A stretch of 64,000 nt of DNA from Geosiphon pyriformis. Taxonomy: Eukaryota; Glomeromycota; Glomeromycetes; Archaeosporales; Geosiphonaceae. The notes beneath the pieces were generated by a model. It searched no databases and was not told where the DNA came from. It worked only from the letters and a program-made list of their open reading frames with translations. The stretch lies in contig JAAOMT010000372.1 in the NCBI GenBank assembly GCA_016748015.1, forward strand, positions 1 to 64,000. Reading direction: 5' to 3'. Shown one piece after another: positions 23,001 to 33,251 of this stretch (within the stretch, counting starts at the first letter, position 1; each line of letters opens with the position of its first letter). The position numbers were made by a program, and so were the translations under genes.

Positions 23001-24747
23001 TCCATTGTAGTTTCCAGTCAAGCTGCATGTTAGTCCTGTGAACAATTTTTTAGCTGGTATGGTCAGAATTTTTTTGGATTGTGAACTGTCTTTGGCGAAC
23101 ATTCTGTCTAGTGCTTTTAGGAATCCTGGTGTTTTTCCTATGCCTGTAATTTTGGAAAAGTCCTTGTTTCTTAGTTGTGTTCATTCTCTGAAGTGTTTTG
23201 GGGTTGCCTTTGGTGACAGACTTCTTAACAAAAAAGGTGCTGTAATGGATTGGAAGACTTTTTGTCATTGGAAGAAACTTGATCCCAGAAGCCTTGTGCC
23301 TCATTGGTTTAATGTCATGCATAAGTTTTTGCTGGATAGGAGCTTGGCGCCACATGCTGCTGATGATACTGGTGATTCTTTGGGCTGTAGTGTTTTGGAC
23401 TCTGAACAGTTTGCTTTTGTGCAAAATGGTCTGCTTGAAGTTTGGTCTGACTTTTTGGATGTTTATATTGATGGTTCATTGAAATCAGCTGGCTCCTTCA
23501 ACATGATTAGTGAGACCACTGCTTATTTTCCTGCTTTAGATGCAGAAATTGGTGTTGGTGTATGTGGGCTTTTATCTTCGACTCTGTCGGAATTGCAGGC
23601 TGTGGCTCTTGCTCTGGAATGCATTCCTTCCTCATGTTCAGTGGTTTTGCATCTCGACAGCCAAGCTGCCATTGATGCATGTGTGTCTGAATTGGCTTTT
23701 GTTGTTCCTGACTTTCACAATCATTGTTGGATTGAGAGAAGACATGTTGCCAATTTGATTAAGGATAAAGATCTTGCTGTAAGTTGGGTTAAAGTCAAGG
23801 GTCATTCTGGAGTTCCTAGCAATGATTGAGCTGATGTGCTGGCTGGTGAAGCTGCTGGCTCTCCCATTTCTTTGCCGTCTGGAGTTCGTAAGTGTTTTCT
23901 GTTGGCTAAGGGTACTGCGGTTTCAGGTAATGCTTATTACTTTGTTAGAGATGTTTTTAGATCTGTTTGTCATGCTCATTGGGAGGCTGGTCTGGGTTAT
24001 AATGTGGTTTCAGCTATTCCATTGCAGCGTTTTGATTGGAACATTTCCACATGGGTCTGGCATCCTGACTTGCACATGCTTGCTAGATTTACCAGCCAGA
24101 AATCAGTGAGTCTTCACACATACTTGATGAAAGCTCTACATAGAAGATTGCCAGTGGCTGTTTGCAAAAGATTGTACAATAAATGTTATCCTGGTGTTCA
24201 GTGTTTGTTATGTGGTGAGGTGGAGTTGTCTGACCATGTTTTTACTTGTTCTCAAGATGTTTATGTGCAAGAAGATATTCTGTTAGAGGTATCTGCTTAT
24301 TGGATTTCCATGGCTGGTGCGTGTAACTCATCTTCTTCCTCTGTTTTGAAGACTCTTGATCTCTGCCGGTTGGACGTTGGCTTGTATTCAGTTTTGTGTA
24401 GAGGATTTGTGCTTAAGGATTGGTGTGCAGAGACTGTTGGCATTTTTGAGGATGTTAAGTGTGCTTCTGATGTGGTTGTTAACTTTGTGAGGTATTTGGT
24501 TGAATTACATTGATCTAAGGTGTGGTTGGCTAGGTTTAAATTTAGGGTGAACATAGAGAAGACAGGTTTGGTTGGTGATAATAGTTTGGTGTTAGAACTG
24601 TCGCATTGCATGACTTCTATGCTTTTGGATGGCATGATCAGATTGCTTGGCATTGTGGAGTCTTTTGCTGTAAGTTTTGGCTGTCGCAGGCCTTGTCTTT
24701 TTTTTTCTGGTTTGGATGGTAATCTGTGTGTTAGTTTAAGTGTATAG
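20056..24747 (+). pseudogene. LINE-2 ORF2: endonuclease, RT, RNase H, CCHC; about 13 nonsense codons, no frameshift
   Basis: A single frame from ATG 20056 to TAG 24745-24747, 1563 codons. Domains: AP-like endonuclease (VVLGGDFNENES, KTIDYILVSD, FDTDHKAVMVSVG); RT (DKAAGLSGIPNELWKHGG, MIPKPYDWDGVLTNTRPI, DMSKVYDSV, AFVDDTIW with both catalytic Asp); RNase H (VYIDGSLKSAG, SELQAVAL, HLDSQAAIDAC, KVKGHSGVPSND); C-terminal zinc motif CLLCGEVELSDHVFTC. Key residues that LINE-1 has lost are kept here. The stops fall at codons one transition away from W, Q or R (for example L*DMSK for Q, ND*AD for R). The protein would carry out target-primed reverse transcription; this copy cannot make it whole. Confidence 0.9.
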
Positions 24748-24883
24748 TGTTGTCTTATCTGGCCCGAGTGGCTAGCCACATGTAGAAAGTGTGTAAATTG
24801 CATTTAGTTTAAGCCACTTGGTTTGGTTCTATGTACTAGGTAGTGGTTGGGCTTTACTCATTAAATGAATAAAAAAAAAAAAA
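24748..24883 (+). other. LINE-2 3' UTR and poly(A) tail
   Basis: About 120 nt follow the stop and share a conserved block with the LINE-1 3' end. It ends TTAAATGAAT then a run of A (24871-24883). The block is probably the RT recognition site. Confidence 0.7.
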
Positions 24884-24893
24884 AACTATATTA
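24884..24893 (+). repeat. Target-site duplication of LINE-2, right copy
   Basis: aactatatta, identical to 18071-18080. Confidence 0.85.
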
Positions 24894-26920
24894 TTATTCA
24901 ATTATAAACTTTTTTATATATTACAAATTAAGTTTATTAAAATTATAAAAATTTTTGTAATATTTAATTCTAATTTTATTTTTGTTATTGTTGTTTTTTG
25001 TGATATTTTTTTAAAAATTATTATAAAATTGTTAAAAATGTTTTTGGTAAATACTTTAATATTAAATTAAAGTTTATTAAACAATAATAATATAATATTA
25101 TTTATTTTAAGTTTTATATATTATTATTAAATAAAATTACAAATTTAGGAATTTTTATTTAATAATAATAATTTTATTTAATAATATTTATTTTAACTAT
25201 AAATAAATATATTTATAATATACAAAAAAAAAAGTCTTATTAAAAATTTTTTAAAGTAAAAAAACATCTTATTAATATTTATTTTTAAGTAAAAATTAAC
25301 TTAGTATTATATTTTAAGAAAAATAATCAAAATTTTACTTTTTTATTATTATTATGTTTTAATAAAGTGTGGCCAATTATTATTTAATACAATACACTAA
25401 ATTAAATGACCTAAATTAAATATAACTCATGTGTTTTTTACATGTAATTAATCATTTAAGTTAGTTAAAACACTAATTAAGATAAATTAAAAGAAGCTAA
25501 AAGTAAATTTTGTCTTTTAAGTTTCTTAATAACACTATTCAAATTTTTAGAATCAAAAATAAAATCACTAAAAAATAGCTTAGTTTTTTTAATATAACTT
25601 TTAACATTAAGATTACATATTTGTTACAAAGCAATTATACAGTATTATTCAATAAAAATTAACAAAAATCAAAAATAATAATATTATAATATATTAACTA
25701 ATTATTAAATTACAGTATAAATAACATAAATTAATAAATAAAATTACAGTATAAATAATATAAATTAATGAATAAAATTAGAAAATATAATATGTATACA
25801 ATAATATATAAAACATACACAAATATATCTAATTTAATATAATTATAAACAAATAAGCCAAAAAGTATTTATAATCAAATAAAAGTTCTAATAGCTTAAC
25901 AATTATTTACTAATTAATTAAAATAGGCACAATTATATATAACTCAAAATATGTATATATATAATAGTTTTCTAACTAGAAAAAAACAAACAAAAAAATA
26001 ATAATAAAAAACAAAAAAAAATTATTTAAATAAAATAAACAAAAAAGTGGAGAAATTAGATTATAATTTTAAAAAAAGTTAGAAAATATGTCTTTTAAGC
26101 TTTGCATTATAATATTTATTAATACTAAATTTAGTAGAATTAGAAATCTTCTTTCTTTATAATTTGGTTTCTTGTAAATAACTCAAAAGACCACTATCTT
26201 TTTTTATTATTATTTTTTTATTGATGAAAACAATAGTAGAAATATCTAATATACTAACAAAAATATAAACAAAATTAATAATATTAAAAACACATTAAAA
26301 AAATATTAATTACATAAAATTACTTATAATAATATCTTGGCCAAAATTAATAGTTAATTTAAAAATCTGAAATAAGCTCTTTATATCTTTGAAAAATAAT
26401 TTCTGATCAAGATTATTTAACAAATACTAATTTTGTTGAATTTTACTATTTATTTTTAATTTTTTTAAATTTATTAGAAATAGAATACTGTTTTACTATA
26501 AGTGAAAAAATACAAACATCTAATATTAGCACAAGATAAAAAAAGTATCTTTATAAGAGCTTTAAAAAAAAACACAATTGAAAGTATAGAAATACAACAA
26601 AAATTCTCTTTAGAAGACTAGTATAACAATAATTATCAACAGCAATTTTAATAAAAATATTATGTTATACATCAAATCTAATAACAAAGACACTTACCAG
26701 AAAAAATTATTTAATACCTGCTAGAAAATTAGAAAAAACTTATTTAGATTCTTAAATAAAAAAATAGTAGTAATTTATTAAATAAAAATTTAGTATAAAT
26801 TAAAATTAATGCTAATTAAGACTGATATACTTATTTTCATGTCAAAATTAAATAATTTTTTATATTATTATTTAATTTAAAAAGTTATAAAAATTAATTA
26901 TAGTATGGTCACTAAGAAAA
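24894..26920. other. AT-rich decayed DNA with a possible inverted LINE 3' end
   Basis: Mostly low-complexity AT-rich sequence. Around 25360-25520 the minus strand resembles the 3' UTR of LINE-1 and LINE-2 (a GTGTGGCC block, then a CATGTGTTTTTTACATGTAAT stretch against the reverse complement of the LINE ends). This suggests an old minus-strand LINE. No gene is supported. Confidence 0.35.
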
Positions 26921-28180
26921 ATAATCTGTAATATTTGGTGTTTACTTCAAGATTCAATTTTAATCTATTCAAATTACTTAGATTTTAGCAATAATTAATT
27001 GTGTAAATTAGTAGATCAAAGTAGCAAAATTAATAACAATTACTAATTTTTTTAACCAAAACTTATATTACCAATTTTAAAAAAGATTGAAATTACTTTT
27101 TAATTGTCCTCTAGCTAAATCAATTTTTAACTACTAAATATATTATTGAATTCAATACTTATTTGAACAAAATTCAAAATTTAAGAACAAAAATGAAGCT
27201 TATTTTAAAAATTAATCCAATACATCATGCTATCCAACACATAATTATTTCCAATAACTTTAATACAAATATACTAAAAAATTAAGAAATATATTTGAGA
27301 AAATTTTTTACTTATCTTTAATAAAAACAAAAAAGACAGCAATAACTAAGATAATGAACAAAAACTAAAAACTTTAATACAAATATCTTATCAAAAAATT
27401 GTGAGTTAACAACAAATTCTAATTTTATTATATAAAAAATTTTGAATTATATTACCAGAAATCTTATCTTATTATCTGTTACTAAATAACAAAATTATAT
27501 ATATTATTAAGAATTATATCTTTATTTATTACAAAAACAATCTTTTGAATTTTTAATTATGTTTACATCTTATTCAATATTATTCATAGAAAAAAATACA
27601 AGAAAGAAGTAAGAAAAACAGATAGTAAAAATAAGCCAATAAAAAAATAATACTCAATAATAAGCACATTGTTAAAAAATCATAATATATTGTTTAAAAA
27701 TATGTAAAATCTTATATAATAAAAATTATGTATATATAGTAAGAGTGTTAAAAGCAGAAAAAACAGATTAGTTCAGAACAACAATACTTTTTCTTTTAAA
27801 AAATAGTTTTCTATAACTTAAAATAAAATCATACCAATATTAATAAAATTATTTATTATTATTCAATTTATGTTATCATCACTTAATTAAAGAAATATTA
27901 ATTATTTTTACACTATTAACACTCCATGTTAATAAAATTTAATATTTAACTACATTGAACCAATAGTTCTTAATTATAGCTATTAACAAGATACTAATTT
28001 CTTATTTTTTTTCTTATTTTTTTTTAATTTCTTTTATTTTATTTTTTTTGTTGTTTTTTAATTGATTAAAAAAATTAAGTACTAAGTTATTAATATTAAA
28101 AATAGCCTAATAAAAAATCTGAGAACAAGAGTAAAAAACTTAAAAATAGCTTATTAGAAAAGCACAACTGTCAAAATAAA
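26921..28180 (+). mobile_element. Possible relict of an older Ty3-type element (H): LTR end, PBS and gag
   Basis: CTGTAATA followed by TTTGGTGTTT at about 26925-26942 resembles the LTR end plus primer site seen in A, D and G. Downstream, scattered codons (FNCPLAKSIFNY) resemble the Gag N-terminus of element C (GCCPAESALTYY). All frames are riddled with stops. The last part, before 28181, is probably the LTR of element G. Weak evidence throughout. Confidence 0.3.
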
Positions 28181-28285
28181 CTGGTGTTACGGTTTAAGAA
28201 TTTAGCAAAAAAAATCATAAAAATAATACAAACTATTCAATCATAATATAGCACAGTAATAATCTTAGAAAGGTAATGATTAACA

Positions 28286-28377
28286 TAGTAGCAAACACCA
28301 TCTCGTGATAGTGGCAAGCACCAGTTCACAATAGCAGCCAACACCAACTGGTGATAGCAGCAAACACCAGGTTGAAA
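28286..28377 (+). repeat. Four-unit 23-bp tandem array in C 5' LTR
   Basis: Units start at 28286, 28309, 28332 and 28355, each 23 bp, of the type TAGCAGCAAACACCAACTGG. The third unit holds the perfect inverted repeat CACCAACTGGTG. The array is repeated in the 3' LTR. Confidence 0.7.
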
Positions 28378-28379
28378 TA

Positions 28380-28494
28380 NNNNNNNNNNNNNNNNNNNNN
28401 NNNNNNNNNNNNNNNNNNNNNNNNNNNNNNNNNNNNNNNNNNNNNNNNNNNNNNNNNNNNNNNNNNNNNNNNNNNNNNNNNNNNNNNNNNNNNN
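28380..28494. other. Assembly gap (115 N) inside C 5' LTR
   Basis: The partner LTR shows 291 nt at this place (36981-37271), so the gap size is an underestimate. The missing part includes the likely TATA region (TATATATA at about 37020 in the 3' LTR). Confidence 0.95.
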
Positions 28495-28838
28495 TTACTA
28501 ATTGATAAAAGCTTTATTGTGAGAATTAGAAAAGCGCTAAAGACCATTAACATTCTGTGTTTCTAGATTAGAGAAACACATCAGGCAATTGCAAGGATAG
28601 CCTCAGAGAAGACCCCAGACAGTGGGTAGATTTCAGTTCAGTCTCTGAGAAAGAGTACATAAACACATACAACAATCAAGAATTAAAGAATAACTTATAT
28701 TGCAACAGTAAAAAAAGAAAGCCTTCAGTGTAACAGTGACATTATCACACAAATAGAATTGAGGAACTCATGAAAGACTGATTGCAATTAAAGCGGAATA
28801 TCAGCAATTAAATATAACAAGAAAACCATCCCGTAACA

Positions 28839-28857
28839 TTTGTTGAACCCTACGAGG
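28839..28857 (+). promoter_or_regulatory. Element C putative primer binding region (atypical)
   Basis: Directly after the 5' LTR comes TTTGTTGAACCCTACGAGG, not the TGGTGC of A, D, E and G. If it is a primer site, it does not match a plain 3' CCA end; priming from an internal part of a tRNA or another primer is possible. Confidence 0.3.
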
Positions 28858-28920
28858 AAAGAAAATCAAAAAGGAAATAATAATTAACAATAATTCATTG
28901 CTAAAAAGGAAAAGACAAAA

Positions 28921-30588
28921 GTGGCGACAAAAACCCCTAATCTTACTGTTTTTGAATTCTGCCGTGCTATTTACACACAAAATTAAAGTGATCTTGGATT
29001 ACCAGAAGGGTGTTGTCCAGCAGAATCTGCCCTCACTTATTATATCAATGCCAGAATAAATTATCATATAGGAAAGGAAGAAAAACCACACGACGCAAAA
29101 CTTGGATTGTATAGAGAATTATCACAATATACTACAAAAGAAGTAGCAGTAATAGCCACAACTATTGTCAAAATCCATCGAGAAATTGAGCAATACGCCA
29201 ACAAAAATTTTCCAATATCCACAGGAAACACTAGGGAACGCGCCAACAAAACCAAAGAAAATTTAGAAACTAATCAGGAAAGTAACCAGCAAAAACTAGA
29301 AACACCAGCTCAAACACCAAAGAAAACTGTCACTCAATCAATAAAGAAACAACGTATTTATTCACCAGAAGATAAATCATACCATTTTTCACCAGAAAAT
29401 AAGATACAAATTCCATTAGGAGCTGCATCATCATCAACATCAACTCCACAAACGCCAAAAACTCCTAGTTATATTGATAAAATTAAACAACGTAACTGGG
29501 GAGACATACCAATTACAGGAGGATATTCATCACTATTCCAAAACCCTCTTTTTCAGCCAAAATTTAGAACGGGGTTTGAAAACCGTGAAGAGGAGTCTGA
29601 ATCGGAATCTGAAAAAGAGACCAGTGAAAAAACAATCATAAGACCAGTCATTGGAACAAGCAGCCAGTCCAGAAACCAAGAAACTCGTGATCAAAAAGAA
29701 GAACCGGATATAAAGGAAGCCACCTTTAGAAACGCTCAAGGAAATATCATCCCACCTCCTCTTAGACCAATAAACCCACTAGCAGAAAACGGCAATGAAA
29801 TGACCACACCATACATTGTAAGACTAACAGATTTCTCAGGAGAGGAAGAAGAAACGGACGTGCACACATGGCTCAGAAAAGCACAAAAAGCCATCCAGAC
29901 AAATAACTGGAATGACCAAAGAGCAATTCAAATATTACTTTTCTTCCTGAAAGGCACAGCTGACTCATGGTATCAAAGTCTGGAAACAAAACCCACAAGC
30001 TTTGCCAAATTTAAAAATGCATTTCTGGAGTATTTTAGCGATCTAAATGCCGTAATCCAACTACAGAACGAATTCAATACTATCAAGCAAAATACCGGTG
30101 AAACTGTTACCCAATACCTTGCTCGATTCAATCGAATTTGCTGTCAGATTGAAGCGATTGAACAAGGATACTACACTGATCCTCAGGTTTTAAATCAGTT
30201 TATTAGAGGATTAAAAAGCAGCATTTTAGGAAGAGTACACCCTGCCCATCCTAATTCCTTACCAGAAGCTGTTATGCTCGCCAGAGCCCTTGAATCAGCT
30301 AAGAAAGAAGCTAACCATAGTTAAATGGTTAACATGGTAATAGAGGAAAATAAGACAGAAACATTAGAGAAAAGAGTAATGCGATTAGGGGAGGAACTCT
30401 TTAAGAAAATAGAAAGTTATCTTATCCCGGATCTGAGAAAAAATACATACCAACCACCCCAAAGATGCAGCCAGGAAGTCAGCGACAGTCAAAATAATCA
30501 CTCATCACGCCAGAAATTCAGAACAGAAACGCGCACCTGCCATTTTTGCAAATGCATAGGACATTTGATTAGTCAATGTCAAACATGA
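28921..30588 (+). pseudogene. Element C Gag, two internal stops
   Basis: The coding frame starts at GTG 28921 (GTG GCG ACA) and ends at TGA 30586-30588, with stops near 28981 and at 30322. The N-terminus aligns with A and D Gag (TVFEFCRAIYTQN). A Pro/Ser/Thr-rich acidic linker and a capsid-like domain follow (LTDFSGEEEETDVHTWLRKA, ILLFFLKGTADSWYQSL, QYLARFNRICCQIEAI, LNQFIRGLKSSI). At the C-terminus is an intact zinc knuckle CHFCKCIGHLISQC. Gag would assemble the particle and bind genomic RNA. The stop at 30322 falls where D has Lys (HTKLVN), so it is probably secondary. Confidence 0.85.
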
Positions 30589-31460
30589 ATGATGCAGAAA
30601 GCACGCAAAAATAATTACTACGCACCACCCCAAATGCCCAGAAACCAGTACATGCCAATACCATGCCAATATCCCACCACGTATCAAAATCAAGGAGCTT
30701 ACCAGCAACAGCCCATGATAGCCAACCCGAATTGGCATCCCGAGGCCTAAAATCAGCCCATGTAGAACCAGAATGCATTGGTCCAAAGGAATCCAAACTG
30801 CGCCGGAACCAATCAGCAAACCAATCCAAACTACCAAAATTATCAACAAACTTACCTTAATATACCGGAAAACCTGATCATCAGAAACAATGATGGTAGA
30901 AACATAAACAGAACCAAGAATTCCTCCAAATTGAGCCAGACAATACCACCAGCAGTTGCCACCGAAGATAGCAGCCTCACAGTTATTTTTCTTTTTGAAT
31001 TAGAGGAAAATAAGGCTATGTTTAGTGGAGCAGCATTGAACAAAAAACGCCCAATCACTACTATATATACGGAAGCCACTGTAAACAATACTCCAATCAA
31101 ACTTATTTTAGACAGCGGATCTGCTGGAAGCATCGTAACGCTTCAACTAGTAAACCAACTGGGTTTCAAAGTTGATCGTGCCACAACGTTCCAAATTATA
31201 ACAGCTGATGAAAGTACAAAGCTGCTTCATGGCAAAATTGACTCATTTCCTTTCGAAATTAACAGTATAGTAATACCTACAAAAGTATTAGTAATGAACG
31301 CTACACAATATCAAGCATTAGTAGGGAATGACTGGCTAACAAAAGCCAATGCCACTCTAGACTGGACCACCCAAGAGCTTCTGATCAATTATAATGGCCA
31401 CCAGGCCAAAATTTCAGCCACCTGTGGCCACTTCCAAAAACCCAGCACCAACCAAAGATC
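30589..31460 (+). pseudogene. Element C aspartic protease with Gln/Asn-rich leader
   Basis: Same frame as Gag: a Gln/Asn/Pro-rich leader with stops near 30588, 30748 and 30760, then a retropepsin domain from about 30950. The active site is LILDSGSAGSIVT with the catalytic Asp kept, the only one of five copies in this window to do so. IVIPTKVLVMNATQYQAL and GNDWLTKANATLDW follow. The frame changes by one near 31440 before the Cys-rich module; element D stays in frame here, so this is likely an indel. The enzyme would cleave Gag-Pol. Confidence 0.82.
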
Positions 31461-33251
31461 TACTTCGAATTTGAGGAAAATCCAGCACTACCAGCCATCA
31501 AAACCTATCAGCTCTCTTGGGCTGATGACCAAAGAACAAAACTACCAGCCGTACCAACGTGGACCAGCAAAGAAAGATCTGAATGGAACCAGATAAGTTC
31601 ACGAAGAAACCACCAGCGACGCAGACCAAAGCTAGAATGCTCGGTTTGCAAAAAAAAACTCTTGTCTATGACTGCGTGCAGTGCATCGGATGAAGACCCA
31701 AGAAACCCCATCCACTACTATTGTAACTGTTGTAACAAAAAAAAATACGGTTACCCAAAAAGACACGGAAAATGGAACGAAGAACCGTGCCTCACTTGTG
31801 GAGAACCATTACCAAGAGGGTGTGACTGGAATGACTTACCAGGCAGAGGAGAAACATGTGACGCAACTTGCCAATACACGATCCTCATCTGTGACTGGGT
31901 AAGAGGAGGAATGCCATTCAAAGCAGCATTCAACAGAGCATTAAAAAGACTACAGCACTACCCACATGATGAGGACAAGTTGTACAATACTGCACAAGCC
32001 AAAGTAAGAGAAGGAACCGCTAAAGAAATACAACATTGGAAAGAGTCAGCCAAAGTAGCTGACGAAGTCGCCAGCTACAACATGTTTGACCCAGTGGACA
32101 AATTTCAGGACTACTACCAACAACTATGTCCCACTCGACAAGAGCAAGAACAATACCTCGCCCAAATCAACACTTATCTCTATGAAAACTGTCTCATCCT
32201 GTGCCAAAATCAGTGCTGTGAAGAGTGTCAAGACAAAAGAGACTTAGAAAGAAAAATGGAAATTGAGAATCAGCAGTCTCAAAATCAATCAATAAATCAA
32301 CAAGACTCACCTGACGGTCCCGAGTCAGAAAAATTTGTAGCCTATACCAACCTAGAACAGGTGACTGACATCCGATACTTCAACAATGGGCACTTAGGAA
32401 TAATATCCAAAAGAGCCCATCCAACCAATGCCAGATTCAATCTATGTTATTTGGAAGACCAATCCACAACATTACCACCCAGGAGCATCACCAAAATTGA
32501 CCTAAAAATAGCGGTTGAAATTCTGCCAGGAATAATGGTTCAAATAGCATCACGATCAAGCCTTGTGAAAAAAGGAATAAGCGTTCAAGGAGGAGTAATT
32601 GACTCCAGATACACTGGAAATTTGATGGTTTTGCTACAGAACAATTCAGAAAAGCCTTATACCATTGAATCTAAGGAAAAGATTGCACAAGCAATTTTCC
32701 TACCATTGGTAAAAATTGGGAAATTTGTGCCAGTGGAAAATCATGAGGAATTGTCACAAACAATGAGAGGAACTTTTGGTTTTGGATCGACAGGAAAAGA
32801 AATTAAAGCAAATTTCGCTGAAACAATAGAGGAAAAAGGCGAAGTAATTAAAAATGAGTGGTCCATCACACTCCTACCATATGGAAAATCAGAAATAAAA
32901 AGGACAATTAAAGAAAAAGACCTAATATTTGAGCCCTACCCAGAAACTTGCCAACAGTTTCTCATAGAACTTACTAACCTTTTTATTCCAGCTGATAAAG
33001 CTCAATGGATAAAAATTCCTATCGCAAACACCACAGAAGAACCCATCTATATTCCGGAAGATACCATCATTAGATACCTCGGAACGGAGCTAGAAAACGC
33101 ATTAACACCACAAGAAATTCTAAATTTCCCAGAAATTGCCCTCTACTGTGAACTCACTTCAATAAATTGGCAACAACTATTAGAATGCTATCAATTTACG
33201 CCAGAAGAATTGGCCAAATTAAACATTGGAACAATGAATTCTGACCAATAG
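31461..33251 (+). CDS. Element C Cys-rich module, dUTPase and pre-RT linker
   Basis: An unbroken frame of about 597 codons. About residues 55-255: a Cys-rich module (CSVCKKK, CNCCNKKK, CLTCGEP, then CDATCQY; later CQNQCCEECQ) shared with A, D and G. About 300-450: dUTPase with ASRSSLVKK (motif 2), GGVIDSRYTGN (motif 3, catalytic Asp kept), KEKIAQAI (motif 4) and RGTFGFGSTG (motif 5). Motif 1, normally AGYDL, is NARFNL. The rest is a linker before RT. The dUTPase would limit uracil in the element's cDNA. The frame ends in TAG, then RT continues in the same frame, so the stop is probably a point change. Confidence 0.88.
   Translation, partial: YFEFEENPALPAIKTYQLSWADDQRTKLPAVPTWTSKERSEWNQISSRRNHQRRRPKLECSVCKKKLLSMTACSASDEDPRNPIHYYCNCCNKKKYGYPKRHGKWNEEPCLTCGEPLPRGCDWNDLPGRGETCDATCQYTILICDWVRGGMPFKAAFNRALKRLQHYPHDEDKLYNTAQAKVREGTAKEIQHWKESAKVADEVASYNMFDPVDKFQDYYQQLCPTRQEQEQYLAQINTYLYENCLILCQNQCCEECQDKRDLERKMEIENQQSQNQSINQQDSPDGPESEKFVAYTNLEQVTDIRYFNNGHLGIISKRAHPTNARFNLCYLEDQSTTLPPRSITKIDLKIAVEILPGIMVQIASRSSLVKKGISVQGGVIDSRYTGNLMVLLQNNSEKPYTIESKEKIAQAIFLPLVKIGKFVPVENHEELSQTMRGTFGFGSTGKEIKANFAETIEEKGEVIKNEWSITLLPYGKSEIKRTIKEKDLIFEPYPETCQQFLIELTNLFIPADKAQWIKIPIANTTEEPIYIPEDTIIRYLGTELENALTPQEILNFPEIALYCELTSINWQQLLECYQFTPEELAKLNIGTMNSDQ

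Larger units (their letters stand above)
18081..24883 (+). mobile_element. LINE-2: full-length non-LTR retrotransposon
   Basis: A complete element of 6.8 kb: 5' UTR, ORF1, ORF2 overlapping ORF1 by 4 nt, a short 3' UTR and a poly(A) tail (24871-24883), bounded by perfect 10-bp target duplications. It is the same family as LINE-1 along its full length but better preserved. Damage is almost only point nonsense changes, with the ORF2 frame held throughout. It belongs to the RNase H-bearing LINEs (broad Tad/I/R1 group). Confidence 0.92.
28185..28838 (+). repeat. Element C 5' LTR (with assembly gap)
   Basis: It starts TGTTACGG and ends CCGTAACA. It matches the 829-bp LTR at 36786-37614 apart from a run of N at 28380-28494, where the other LTR has 291 nt. 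True length is therefore near 830 bp. Confidence 0.9.

Noticed and set aside
31430-31470. Possible programmed frameshift between protease and Cys-rich module in C and A
   Set aside because: D stays in one frame through the same join. The shift points in A (near 12855) and C (near 31440) are at different places, and A shows a plain 1-nt loss.
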